Positions 10,769 through 20,642 of a stretch of 38,130 nt of DNA are shown here, one piece after another (the stretch's first letter is position 1; every line of letters begins with the position of its first letter). The stretch comes from Welwitschia mirabilis (lineage: Eukaryota; Gnetophyta; Gnetopsida; Welwitschiales). The notes under the pieces were generated by a model, which worked only from the letters and a program-made list of their open reading frames with translations, was not told the DNA's origin and did not search any database. A program made the position numbers and the translations under genes. The stretch covers positions 274,732,763-274,770,892 of the forward strand of contig JBOZIK010000001.1 of assembly GCA_051453625.1 (NCBI GenBank). Direction: 5' to 3'.

Positions 10769-11230
10769 ACTCTTAAATTTTATAATGTTTTTAAGAAATT
10801 GAAACATCTTTTGACTTCATCTCCCATCCTGTAATCTTCTAATTAGTTTCTTCTTCTTCTTCTTATTTTGTCTTTTTGGTGATGTTATATGATGCAAGAA
10901 ATTCTACTTTTGGGGAAACCTTAAGTTATAGAAGGATGAAAAACCATATGTTATTTAATATAAAAGCAAAACAATACAAGGTTTTTAAATTAATCATATC
11001 ATAATCGAAAAAGAGCTTCTAGTAGCTATTTTCACCTTGAAAATTATAGATCATATCTAAAATGTGTAAAGACTATTATCTTTACTAATCATTTTAATCT
11101 TAAGTGTTTGTTTGATGAGAAAGATTCTAAAGTTAGATTAATGAGATGAATACTAGATTTACAATAATTTAAGCTTAAAATAAAATATACAAAGGGATTA
11201 TAAAATGTAGCTATTAACCACTCATATCAC
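10769..11230 (+). pseudogene. Element A: RNase H domain, last recognisable pol piece
   Basis: Follows the RT thumb without a break. Readable pieces in order, across several frames: KKLKHLLTSSPIL (family: LKxxLxSAPI), MLYDARN (family: xMCDASD, catalytic Asp region), MKNHMLF, IEKELLVAIFTLK (family: TEKELLAVVFAxEK), LFDEKDSKVRLM and LDLQ.FKLKIKYTKG (family: RLIRWxLLLQEFDLxIxDKKG). The domain removes RNA from the RNA-DNA hybrid during reverse transcription. Many stops and frameshifts, and a (TTC)n expansion at 10848-10864, make it non-functional. No integrase follows; element X starts about 100 bases later. Confidence 0.8.
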
Positions 11231-11682
11231 ATTATGAAATACTCCCCATATCCTTGATATTTGGTTCCTGTAAATAATTAATTTATTAATGAATACCTTT
11301 TTTTTATTTTTTGAGAAATGATAAATTGAATATTGTTGCATTACCAATTTGTGATTATTTGATGGGGTTTTATGATCTATTTTGTAGAACATTTACATAG
11401 GTTTAGATGCAATTCTGAGGATTTTGCTGAATTAATAGAAGATCTCAAAAATGTATAATTCTTATTAAGATTTGATGCATTTAAGACATTCTAATACACA
11501 AAACTTTAGAGGAAGATTACTGATAGAAATACTAGCTTCTTCTCAATAAAATGATGAAAGAAGATCATCATCCCCTTTATCATCCTCATGACAAACAGGA
11601 CGACCAAAACATTTGATACTAACGTGGACTACTAAAACACTACTAATTCATCATGTTAGGTCATCTTTTGTAATGAGCTATC

Positions 11683-11714
11683 ATCCTAATCATCGATTAG
11701 ATGACAGTTAGGAT
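11683..11714 (+). other. Inverted repeat (hairpin) inside the X LTR
   Basis: ATCCTAA and TTAGGAT form a perfect 7-bp outer stem. TCATC and GATGA form an inner stem directly adjacent on the left arm and 3 bases away on the right, with a 5-base loop. The right-hand LTR keeps only part of it near 17935-17965. Confidence 0.7.
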
Positions 11715-11866
11715 AACATAGACATTGTAACTGACTCTGATTGCCAATATTTGACTATTTTATTCATTTATTTTATGTAAAGGAGTGCATATTTGTTATA
11801 ACCCACATTTTGTAAGCTTTAATTAATAGGGTTTCTAAACTATGTAAAACATTTTGATATTAATGA

Positions 11867-11890
11867 NNNNNNNNNNNNNNNNNNNNNNNN
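11867..11890. other. Assembly gap (24 N) in X left LTR
   Basis: Corresponds to an AT-rich segment around 18120-18145 of the right LTR. Confidence 0.99.
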
Positions 11891-12416
11891 ACAAGAGATC
11901 AAAGGGTGGAAGATCCATTTTGAGTGTTACAAAAAGATGTTCCCTTGTGGAGGGTTGTGCATCCTCCATTGAGGCCCGGCTATTCTGTAATCTAGATTTT
12001 TGATTACTTTGAATATAAAACTCTATTTTTCTTTTTTGCATGTTAGTTTGTCAGATGTCCCTTATGGTTTTGTTGTCCTTGATCTGATAATAATTTCTTG
12101 GGTGATATAGGTCTTAACGGAAGCCTTTGTTAAGCCTTGATGCAAGTAGTTTAGATTTATTTTTCGTTGCATTTAGATTAGGTTGTATTTACATTTGCAT
12201 TACATCTTTATTTTTTATATAGTTATTTAAGTTTGGTTACTTTACTTTGATGAAAATCAATTCTTGTTCTTTTCTCGTAAGTCTTTAATAAGATACGACA
12301 GTTGGGTATACTCCGAACTATACTAGTATGTTGTATTATGCAAGATATCTATTTTATTTATAAATGACGGGATCTCTTTGAGTATAGATTTTTACATAAA
12401 TACACACCACAATAAG

Positions 12417-12436
12417 TTGTTGCTATTATCGAGGAA
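12417..12436 (+). other. Primer-binding site of element X (tRNA-Asp type)
   Basis: TTGTTGCTATTATCGAGGAA aligns without a gap to TTGGCGCCGTTGCCGGGGAA, with all but one difference a transition (G to A or C to T). It lies 5 bases after the LTR end CACACCACA. Confidence 0.78.
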
Positions 12437-12540
12437 GGCTATTAAGAAGCATGAGGATTGTCGTCGTTTGGGTGAGTACATTAAATTTTTGTTCAGTGAT
12501 TTATCCATAGCAACATTATATTTTTATTAGAAATTGTAGC

Positions 12541-12815
12541 TTTCTTTTGCAGTTTTATTTTTTTTGGTTTTTTGGTTTTTTGGTTTTTTGATTCTTGGTT
12601 TTCATTTTTTCAAAATTTTTTGGTTCTTGATTTTCATTTTTCCATTTTTTGGTTCTTGGTTTTTACTTTTTTTTATTTTTTAGTTTTTTAGTTCTCAGTT
12701 TTTATTTCTTTGATATTTTCAATTTTTTGGTTCTTAGTTTTCATTTTTTCTAGTTTTTTGATTTTTTTAGTTCTTGATTTTTATTTTTTGTTTTTTTTTT
12801 TGTTCTCAATCCTTT
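12541..12815 (+). repeat. T-rich minisatellite in X leader
   Basis: Begins with three or four GGTTTTTT units (about 12552-12590). About seven irregular 28-45-bp units follow, sharing a TTTTTTGGTTCTTGGTTTT core and usually a following CATTTTT. On the minus strand it is a pure A/G/C tract. Similar T-rich words recur weakly near 13010-13060 and 15820-15885. Confidence 0.75.
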
Positions 12816-13454
12816 TTAGTCGAAAATAATATTTGTCATCTCCTCCATCATCCCCATGACAGGGTGGATGACCACTCATTTTTCTATTCTTTTGCCTTCT
12901 ATTTTTGAATTTTAGATTATAGTTTTCTATGAGCATAATAATAAATTTGTTGTCTCCATTATTATTCGGATGACATAGAGTATGACAAAGAAAGATAACA
13001 TCCTCTGTGTTTTTCTAGTTTTTGTTTTTCCATTCTATTAAGTTTCTATTTTCTACTTTCTGTGTTCATTGTCCCTTTTGTTGTCTTCATGAATAGCGAA
13101 ATAAGAACCCTTGGGGAAATTCTTGCTAAAATCAGGAAAAATTAAAAAAACTCTGAGGATAATAATAAGAAAACACTTTGAGAGATTTTTGCTGAAAAAG
13201 AAGAAACATAGAAGATAATAAGGTTTATAGTAACAAAACACTTCAAAGGTTTTTAAAAGAGGGAGAACAACACAAAATGATGTTGAGAGTAGGGATTGAG
13301 CTCATTCCTCTTTTCAATCATCTTATTATTCCCCTTCTCCTTTTCAAACTTCATATAGAAATGATAATAAAAATCTTAGGGTTTCAACCTCATACAATCA
13401 CTTTTATACATCCCATTAATCTCCCATGCATTATTATGAAGAAGAACCATAGCC
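12816..13454 (+). other. X leader, non-coding
   Basis: Carries 'TCATC....CATGACA....GGATGACC' words at 12848-12870 and again near 12957-12975. These resemble words inside the X LTR at 11574-11612. Short open stretches at 13053-13241 (minus) and 13277-13459 (plus) have no support as genes. Confidence 0.5.
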
Positions 13455-15225
13455 ATTAACTACTATGAGGAAGAAAATAATTCAATGAAAGAAATGATTA
13501 ACAAAATGATAAAGAACCAGGAAAGATCCAATAAAAACATGAAAAATTTGGTTGAAATCTTGTAACAAATACTATTACAAAATCTAGAGAATAAGCAAAG
13601 AAGAGAGAATAATAATTCAACTCTATCTTTCAATAATTAAGATGAGGATGACCATTCATTAGATAATGATATTGAAGTATTAGATTATATCCATGAAACC
13701 CATTTACTAGATGAAGAATACATTCATAAAAAATCTAAAAATTTCTTAATCTATGATAGAAATAATGATCGCATTTCTCCTTCTAATAAAAATAATAACA
13801 TGCAACAAGATGATTAGAATGGTGAAGAAGAAGATGATGATGACATTAAAATATTATATCATAACCCTTATTTTCACATAATTTATAAGGATGAAGGAGT
13901 ACCACCTTTAAAAAAGGCTTAACTTATAAGATTAATGGATATAAGTACTAGGTAAAACTAATGAAAAAGAATCAACTTAGTAACAATAACTTAAATAAGG
14001 ATTACAGTTTAGAGTTAACAAAATTATTTATAGAGGAAGAGGAGTCAAATCAAGAAATATTAAAAAATCTTTTATCACATAATGAAGATAATGATAAATT
14101 TTATTTCTATTATCTTTTTAATGATCATTTTAAGTAATCCACCAACNNNNNNNNNNNNNNNNNNNNNNNNNNNNNNNNNNNNNNNNNNNNNNNNNNNNNN
14201 NNNNNNNNNNNNNNNNNNNNNNNNNNNNNNNNNNNNNNNNNNNNNNNNNNNNNNNNNNNNNNNNNNNNNNNNNNNNNNNNNNNNNNNNNNNNNNNNNNNN
14301 NNNNNNNNNNNNNNNNNNNNNNNNNNNNNNNNNNNNNNNNNNNNNNNNNNNNNNNNNNNNNNNNNNNNNNNNNNNNNNNNNNNNNNNNNNNNNNNNNNNN
14401 NNNNNNNNNNNNNNNNNNNNNNNNNNNNNNNNNNNNNNNNNNNNNNNNNNNNNNNNNNNNNNNNNNNNNNNNNNNNNNNNNNNNNNNNNNNNNNNNNNNN
14501 NNNNNNNNNNNNNNNNNNNNNNNNNNNNNNNNNNNNNNNNNNNNNNNNNNNNNNNNNNNNNNNNNNNNNNNNNNNNNNNNNNNNNNNNNNNNNNNNNNNN
14601 NNNNNNNNNNNNNNNNNNNNNNNNNNNNNNNNNNNNNNNNNNNNNNNAAGACAATGAGATCTTTTCTTTCTATAGAATTTCTAATTATCCTTTTGATGAA
14701 CCCACCAAATTAGAAAAGAAAAATAATCATCAACAAAATAAAAAAGAAGAGTAATATACAATCAATAATAAAGAAGAGGGAGATATGATTAATGAAGAAA
14801 GAATTTAATTCATTAACTCTCTAAATTACATCCTTGTCTTTAAAAGTAATGAGACATGCCATCTTGAAGAATCGACTCCAAAAATCTCACAATCCTTTCC
14901 TTTAAAAACTTCGTGTGCTATAAAAAGTAACATCTTTTCCTATTTTGTGAAAATAAATTTACCTTACATTTTTAATGATTATTCTTTTCAAAAATAAAAC
15001 TTTGGATATTTTAAAACACTAAATTAGAGTAAACCATATCTTATTTATCCAAATCAATGTTTAAAATTAAATGTTAAAAAGCTTCGTAGGTATGTAAAAC
15101 CTATCTTAATCACTCATTCTAAGAAATTTTCTTACAAATCCTTGGATCTTAAATACTACCTTCCATGTGTAATATCAAGTTCTAAATGTAATTTATTCTT
15201 CAAATCCTTTATATCACAAGCTTGA
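13455..15225 (+). pseudogene. Element X: long decayed reading frame of unknown, acidic, Asn/Lys-rich protein
   Basis: Three consecutive stretches stay nearly open despite the AT-rich background. 13455-13921 has three internal stops in about 155 codons and includes EENNSMKEMINKMIKNQE, LDYIHETHLLDEEYIHKK and EEEDDDDIKILYHNPYFH. 13998-14141, in another frame, is open for about 45 codons (DYSLELTKLFIEEEESNQE...) up to one TAA. 14650-15222, after the gap, has about 190 codons with four stops and includes ISNYPFDEPTKLEKK, CHLEESTPKISQSF and KKLRRYVKPIL. Frame changes and the 501-N gap separate them. By position this would be gag or the extra ORF of Tat-type elements, but I recognise no gag zinc knuckle or other domain. 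Several stops could come from CAA or CAG by C to T change. Confidence 0.55.
14147..14647. other. Assembly gap (501 N) in the X reading frame
   Basis: Open frames spanning it on either strand are artefacts of the N run. Confidence 0.99.
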
Positions 15226-17565
15226 TAAGATATTGTTTTTCCATGAGTTATATGAATCTTTAATTTCTTATATTGCTGCTAAATCTTATAGAAACAAAAG
15301 GCCATGTGCTCATGCTAATTAAATAAAGCTTTGTTTTACTAAAAATACATGTCTTAAATCAAATGATAGAAAACATTTTAAAGAGCCTACAAAATCATCT
15401 TGAATACCTTCTTTAAGTTTCTTCTCATATGCTTTTTATAATGATAATCAGAATTCACAAAGTTTTCATAATAGATTATTTGTCAATAACACTTATCACT
15501 TCTTTATCTCTTATTTGAATTTTGAATTTTGTGCTATCAAAGTTTTATCTTTCTATTTTCACTTCTTCTAATTAATTTTATTTAAAAATAATTACATAGC
15601 TTTTATGTTTTATTAATTTGTGAATATTTGGTTTGGACCTTATTTTTTTGACAGAATACAATATCTTAAGGCCATCTTTATTTTTCTTTCTTTTCAATAA
15701 AAGTGTAACTAAATTTTGAATTTTGAATAAAACTTGCTTTAATATTTTCTTTTTTCTTTTATGACTTTTATGATTTTGATTTTAATTTTTAGCTTTCTAT
15801 TATAATAGTCCCTGTTTTCATTTTCCACCTTTGGTTTTTTTTTTTTTTTTCTAGACTTCTGTTTTCTGTTCTTACTTTTTATCTCTGTTATCTAGATGAC
15901 TAGAAGGATGACTATTAACTGTTTTTGATTTATTTTAAGAAAATACATTTTGATAGTTCTATTGATATTTTTGACTTAACTACTTAAGAATTTCAGAAAG
16001 TTAATGCACACAGGTTAGAATTATTTGAGCAACTATCTGAATTTTCTCTTAGCTTTTTCCTTTGGAGGTCATTATAATATTATTTGATCATCTTTCAAAC
16101 ATGACTTATGTATTTATTTACATGATTATTCTTTTGACTTGGGCATTTTATGATGGTAAGATTAGATTCATCCAATCTTGAGACATTTCCACGTCTATGA
16201 ACTTTAGTTTGAAGGAAGATGCTTTATTTTTTATGTTTTTCTTAATTGTAAAAAAGGTCTGAGATTATTTAAGGATTTTCTTTTTTTTTTCATCTTATGA
16301 CTTTATCTTTTTCTTTTGAAGTGTTTGATCATGTGGAATGTTTTCATTACCAAAAAAGAAAAAAGAAAGGAAAAAAAGAGTGAAATAAAATCATGATGTT
16401 TTATATTTAAGACATTTCAAAAAACATGGTCACCATGATGTCCTACCACAAGTACACTAGGGCAAATATTTCCAAGAGAATCCTTTAGCAGTGTAATATG
16501 GTATCTGTGGGTACTCTATTGGGGGGTTAGTTGGCCATGCTTCGCAGGTCCTTGCTTCTTTGACTATGGTTACACTCCCCTCATTATGGATAATAAAATA
16601 ATAAAAACTTAAAGGCTACAAGATCAATGATGTTCCTGGTTTATCAGAGGCATTGCTTATTTTTCTATACTTTTAGTCTTTCCCCATGATCATTTTATTT
16701 CTTAAGATATAGGTGTTTAATTTGAGATATTGGTAGGTGAGTTTATTTTTGAGCAACTCTTTGGTCTAATCATTCATTGTTTAAAGCATTTTATTTTTAG
16801 CATGATCATAAACACTGCCTTATTGAATGGAATTTTTTATACATTAAGTCATGCATTTTTAAAATTAAGTGATGTTATAATTTCTTTCATAGGAGTCTGC
16901 TAAGTTAAAATTTCAGATAGGTTGATTATCTTTTATTTATGTTATCTTCTGTTCATTTTTTTTGTTTTCCTTTTTTGTTTAGTTAGTTATTTCAAATTCA
17001 TTTCTATATTTTCTTATTATTTTAGATCCCTAACATTTAATGTTTTTCTTGCTTAGTTTAAATGATTTTCTTTAACAAATTTGTGATGTTTATTTTCAGT
17101 ATTTTAGAGTTTCTTAACACTGCTCATAATCATTTTGTCATGGAATGTTTTCATTTTCCACTCTTTCTTTGCTTGTTAGAATATTTCATACGTCTATATT
17201 TTTCAAATCTAATATTTCTTTACGTAGCTTTATACTTAATTTTGCAAGTTTTCCAAATTTAAAATCACTCATCATTTTCCTTCTCACTTCTCTCTACTTT
17301 ATTTGCTTTACTATCCAATATGGAATGTATTGTTTTTCTTGGAGAGGTAGGACCCATTTTCATGGTGCATTTTTAAATTTTTGAGTTATTTCATGCTTTT
17401 ATAAGACATAATTTTAAAATTTTCATATAATGATGTGTAACTGAATATTTTGATATGAGATGTGTTTTTGAGCCTAGTTTATAATTTTCAGATTGAGTTT
17501 TTATAAAATAAATTCGCTCACATTCATGGTTTTTCATCTATTTTTTGTCAAGGACCAATAAAGGC
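15226..17565 (+). other. X 3' internal region, non-coding
   Basis: About 2.3 kb between the last readable frame and the purine tract. It holds a T-run at about 15836-15851, an A/G tract at 16352-16382 and a relatively GC-richer block at 16440-16580. No polymerase motif in any frame. Open stretches at 17062-17262 and 17145-17384 overlap in different frames, are rich in Phe/Leu/Ile as AT-rich DNA gives, and are not supported. Confidence 0.55.
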
Positions 17566-17583
17566 TAAGTAGGGGGCTAAATT
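17566..17583 (+). other. Polypurine tract of element X
   Basis: TAAGTAGGGGGCTAAAT lies immediately before the right LTR, where plus-strand DNA priming would occur. G-runs next to the 3' LTR are usual in Tat/Athila elements. Confidence 0.65.
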
Positions 17584-18307
17584 ATGCTGCTAATTTGTGG
17601 TTATTTGATAAGATTTTATGAGCTACTTTGCAAGACATTTACACAAGTTTAGATGCAATTCTGAGGATTTTGGAGAATTAAGAGAAGATCTCGAAAATGT
17701 GTAATTCTTACTAAGATTTGAGGCATTTAAGATACATTTTGATACATAGACCTTTAGAGGAAGATTATTGATAGAAATGCTAGCTTATCTTTAATAAAAT
17801 GATTAAAGAAGACCATTATTTCCTTTGTCATCCCTATGATAGATAGGACAATGACAACATTTGATCCTAACATGGACTACTGAAACACTACTAAGTCATC
17901 ATGCTAAGTCATCTTTTGTAATGAGCGGCTATCTCGATCATTATCTGAACAATAGTTAGGATGATAATGACATTGTAACTAACTGTGATAGTTGACCTTT
18001 AACCATCTTGTATATTTATTTTATGTAGAGAAGTACATATTGCAGTGCCTTTTTTTTGTCATTTTCTAGTTTGTAACCTTATAAATAAGTTTCCCTTCAA
18101 CTCTCCTCTCTATTTTTGATGCACTAAAAATTATTATAATAGGAGATTGAAGGGTGAGAGATCCATCTCGAGTGTTACAAAAGTATTTTTCCTTAGTAGA
18201 GGGTTTTGCATCCTCCATTGAGGCTCGGCTATTTTGTAACCCATATGTTTGACTCCTTTTAATATAAAATACTATTTTTCTTTTATGCATGTTAGTTTGG
18301 CAGATGT
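17584..18307 (+). repeat. Element X right LTR, first part
   Basis: Aligns with 11334-12058. It begins TATGCTGC, a changed and shortened form of TGTTGCATTACC. A TATA-like box TATAAATA is kept at 18080-18087. It ends at CAGATGT (18301-18307), matching 12052-12058, where the insertion starts. The antisense open stretch 18066-18290 and its partner 11835-12041 resemble each other only because the LTRs are copies. Confidence 0.88.
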
Positions 18308-18920
18308 AAAAAATTAGGAGAGAAAACTCTATTTTTCAATATTAAATAATATAGCTAATCTTTAAAAGTAACAACTTAAGAGATAAAAGTAGATGTTAAT
18401 TAGTGAAGACCTGATCTTTAGGCAAGTTTTGAGAATGAAACTTCTTAAGCAGGTGAGAAATGTCATGTCCACATTTTTACTTTTCTTATAAAATTTGCAA
18501 AAGTTATATTTAATGCAATATTTAGAAAATATTGAATTATTTTGAAACCTCCAATTATTATAAATATTATATTCTTGAGATGCTATCATATTTAATTGTA
18601 TTTTATGTTTCTTTTGATTAAAATATTGCATATAGTCTTTAAATGTTCTTGTAGTGGTAATGATTTCTTTCACTTATTATTATTACATCTTCCTAGAATT
18701 TATGCATGATTAAATGGTAATTGTGGAGGCTTATGATTTTTCTTCATTATTATGATTAAATGTAATAAAATAGAAAGCATTCTTTTTATGTTATTATAGC
18801 ACCTGGTAGCCAGGAAAGCCTTTGTAAGAAGGTATGTAACTGCCACTGCTGTAACCACCTTTGTTTATAATGTTTTGTACTCATATTCTCATGACCCTTC
18901 ACATTTCACTAGACCTTAGT

Positions 18921-18928
18921 TATAAATA
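18921..18928 (+). promoter_or_regulatory. TATA-like box in the insertion
   Basis: TATAAATA within TAGTTATAAATAGAACCC, followed by a C/T-rich stretch with TCTCCTTTTCCC. This is the usual look of a plant Pol II core promoter or LTR U3-R junction. In an AT-rich window a chance match is possible. Confidence 0.4.
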
Positions 18929-19258
18929 GAACCCTCTTTCTCCTTTTCCCTTACCTTCGTTTTTGGAGAATCCTTCACTACCAAACCTTAGATCTTGGAT
19001 AAGCCTTTGAACCTTTGAGCCTTGAAAATCTTCAAGAATTCTTAAATCTTCGTTTTAATCTAGGTACAGTTTTATACTTTCTTGCTTTCTTATTGGTTCT
19101 TTCTTTATATGCATTTCATTATTGAGATTGTCATGTTTATATTCTTATAAGACAAATGTAAAATCCTATGATGCTTGATAAAGATAAATCAAGTATTGTT
19201 TCAAGTCTTGTCTCCATCCATCTTTTGTATCAATGTCTTGACATTTTCTATTCTTGGT

Positions 19259-19400
19259 ATGAGTTGAAATATTATGGTAAAATCTTATTGTATTTTTATT
19301 GTCATTGTGATGTTTTAAACTTATGTTATGAGTTGATAGCTTGTGGCCAAATCTTATCATATTTTTCTTGTCATCAAGATGTCTTAAACTTACGATTATG
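19259..19400 (+). repeat. ~69-bp tandem repeat, two copies
   Basis: TATGAGTTGA.A at 19259 and 19327 starts two units of 68 and 70 bp, both containing AATCTTAT, TTGTCAT and AAACTTA in order. A third start (TATGAATTT) lies at 19397. Open frames 19168-19401 (plus) and 19166-19438 (minus) exist because of this duplication. Confidence 0.85.
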
Positions 19401-19406
19401 AATTTC

Positions 19407-19760
19407 CACAGATTGCCTAATAAGGCATTGAACTTCATAAATCACTAAATAAGGTAGTGAAGTGAGAATCCCACAAATCACTTGATGAGGTAGTGAGGAT
19501 AATAAATTGACCACAGATCATTGAATGAGGTATTGGGCTTCACATATTACCAAATGAGGCAATGACATTAATGATATATAAGATTATATATATATATGAG
19601 ATTCTATATATATATATATATATAATGAGGTAGTGGGCTTCACAGATCGCCAAATGAGTTAGTAAAGTTAAATATGAAAAATTATATAAGAATCATAGAT
19701 CATCAAATAAGGTAGTAGATTTCACAGATCGCTGAACAAGATAGTGAAGTATTTGAGATA
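19407..19760 (+). repeat. 29-bp minisatellite, core CACAGATCGCCAAATGAGG
   Basis: Units begin near 19407, 19434, 19471, 19512, 19541, 19638, 19693 and 19721, each 'CACAGATCRCY.AATGAGGTAGTG.' and often joined by GGCTT or AAGTT. An extra half unit (AATGAGGTAGTGG) follows the AT microsatellite. Spacing is 27-29 bp where units abut and longer where AT-rich spacers separate them. Units are diverged but clear. Spacers are unequal and not unique-sequence spacers of constant length, so this is no CRISPR. Confidence 0.85.
19583..19625. repeat. (TA)n microsatellite
   Basis: Two runs of alternating TA interrupted by GAGATTC, lying inside the 29-bp minisatellite. Confidence 0.95.
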
Positions 19761-20642
19761 TATTAAAATATATAATGATTATTCTCATTCATAACCATAA
19801 TATCATTGTTTGTGATATATCATGTTTCTTAAAGTCTTTACTTGACTTGCCTGTTTTAACTCTTGAAAATCCTTGCCTATCTTGCCTAGTATTTCCTGGA
19901 TCATGTTGATAGTTCTAAGATTTTTCACATTTCTCATCCCATACTTTTGTGTAATAGGTGAAAAATTTGGAGTATAATTGTTGTTATTGGAAAAAGGATG
20001 TGAAGGATTAATGTTCTAGTATTAATAAAAATTTTTGCTAAATAATCTTGTATTCCTTCATTAAAATACTTGGTGTTATATAACTGAGATCTTAAGATCA
20101 TGATATACTTTTCTAGAATATTGTTTTCTTGGAAGTATTAAGAATTAAAATCCATTGTATCATATGTATGATTGAGGTTTATGAATTCTACTCAGATGTT
20201 GCATTTTGTATTGAATAATGAATATTTTCTCCTAAAATTTTTTGCAATAAAATATGATGATCTTAGCACATATTCTTCATACTTTTCTTAAAGGGCATTA
20301 ATGTAAATCTTAAATATTTAGCTATATATATTACCTCAAAGGGAATTAAATAGTAATTTGTGATTGTAAATTTCGAAATCATTATTTTCTATAAGTATGC
20401 ATTGGCATTTTATCTCTAAGCTTTTGTTTTAAAGTTTTCTTGAAAGTCTTTAATCTATTTGTGAATATAGAATGATATGCCTTGAATACAAAATTTATGT
20501 CCATTCATTAATAATAAAGTTTTAAGAAAAGGCCATGTGTTTCTCTCCTTCTCCCAAAAATATTTAAAATCCAACATGATTAGGCTTGAAGTAATATTTG
20601 TAACATCTGTAAATTTAAAGTTAGAAATATGGCCCTTACAAG

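Larger units (their letters stand above)
11334..12411 (+). repeat. Element X left LTR (~1.08 kb)
   Basis: Starts TGTTGCATTACC and ends CACACCACA just before the primer site. Anchors shared with the right LTR include 'GTTTAGATGCAATTCTGAGG', 'TTTAGAGGAAGATTA', 'TGGACTACT.AAACACTACTAA', 'GCATCCTCCATTGAGG' and 'CTATACTAGT'. The last 291 bases (12121-12411) align end to end, with equal length, to 20643-20933. Bases 12059-12120 have no counterpart on the right because of the insertion there. The TATA-like box still seen in the right LTR is decayed here. A 24-N gap lies inside. Confidence 0.88.
18308..20642. mobile_element. ~2.3-kb insertion in the X right LTR (possible solo LTR)
   Basis: LTR homology stops at 18307 and resumes at 20643, and the left LTR has only 62 bases at this place. 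The insert carries a TATA-like box (TATAAATA, 18921-18928) followed by a pyrimidine-rich stretch, like an LTR promoter, and two minisatellites (19259-19400, 19407-19760). It has no coding frame that I can support. TGTAA at the left junction and TTACA at the right (20636-20640) would suit LTR ends. The 62-base loss and the lack of a readable target duplication leave the class open. Confidence 0.45.

Noticed and set aside
14082-14657. Open frames on both strands over the N run (also 192-419, 25117-25875, 25124-25720, 37226-37987)
   Set aside because: Mostly unknown bases; the frames are open only because N gives no stop codon.
17062-17384. Two overlapping plus-strand frames with hydrophobic residues
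   Set aside because: Phe/Leu/Ile richness follows from T-rich DNA; different frames overlap and none resembles a protein family.
18066-18290. Minus-strand frame matching another at 11835-12041, suggesting a conserved peptide
   Set aside because: The two are the same segment of the paired LTRs of element X; similarity is from the LTR copies.
19166-19438. Overlapping open frames on both strands in the X insertion
   Set aside because: Produced by a 69-bp tandem repeat; same peptide repeated, no start context or partner.
19407-19760. Possible CRISPR array
   Set aside because: Units are diverged, often abut without spacers, and lie in plant transposon DNA.
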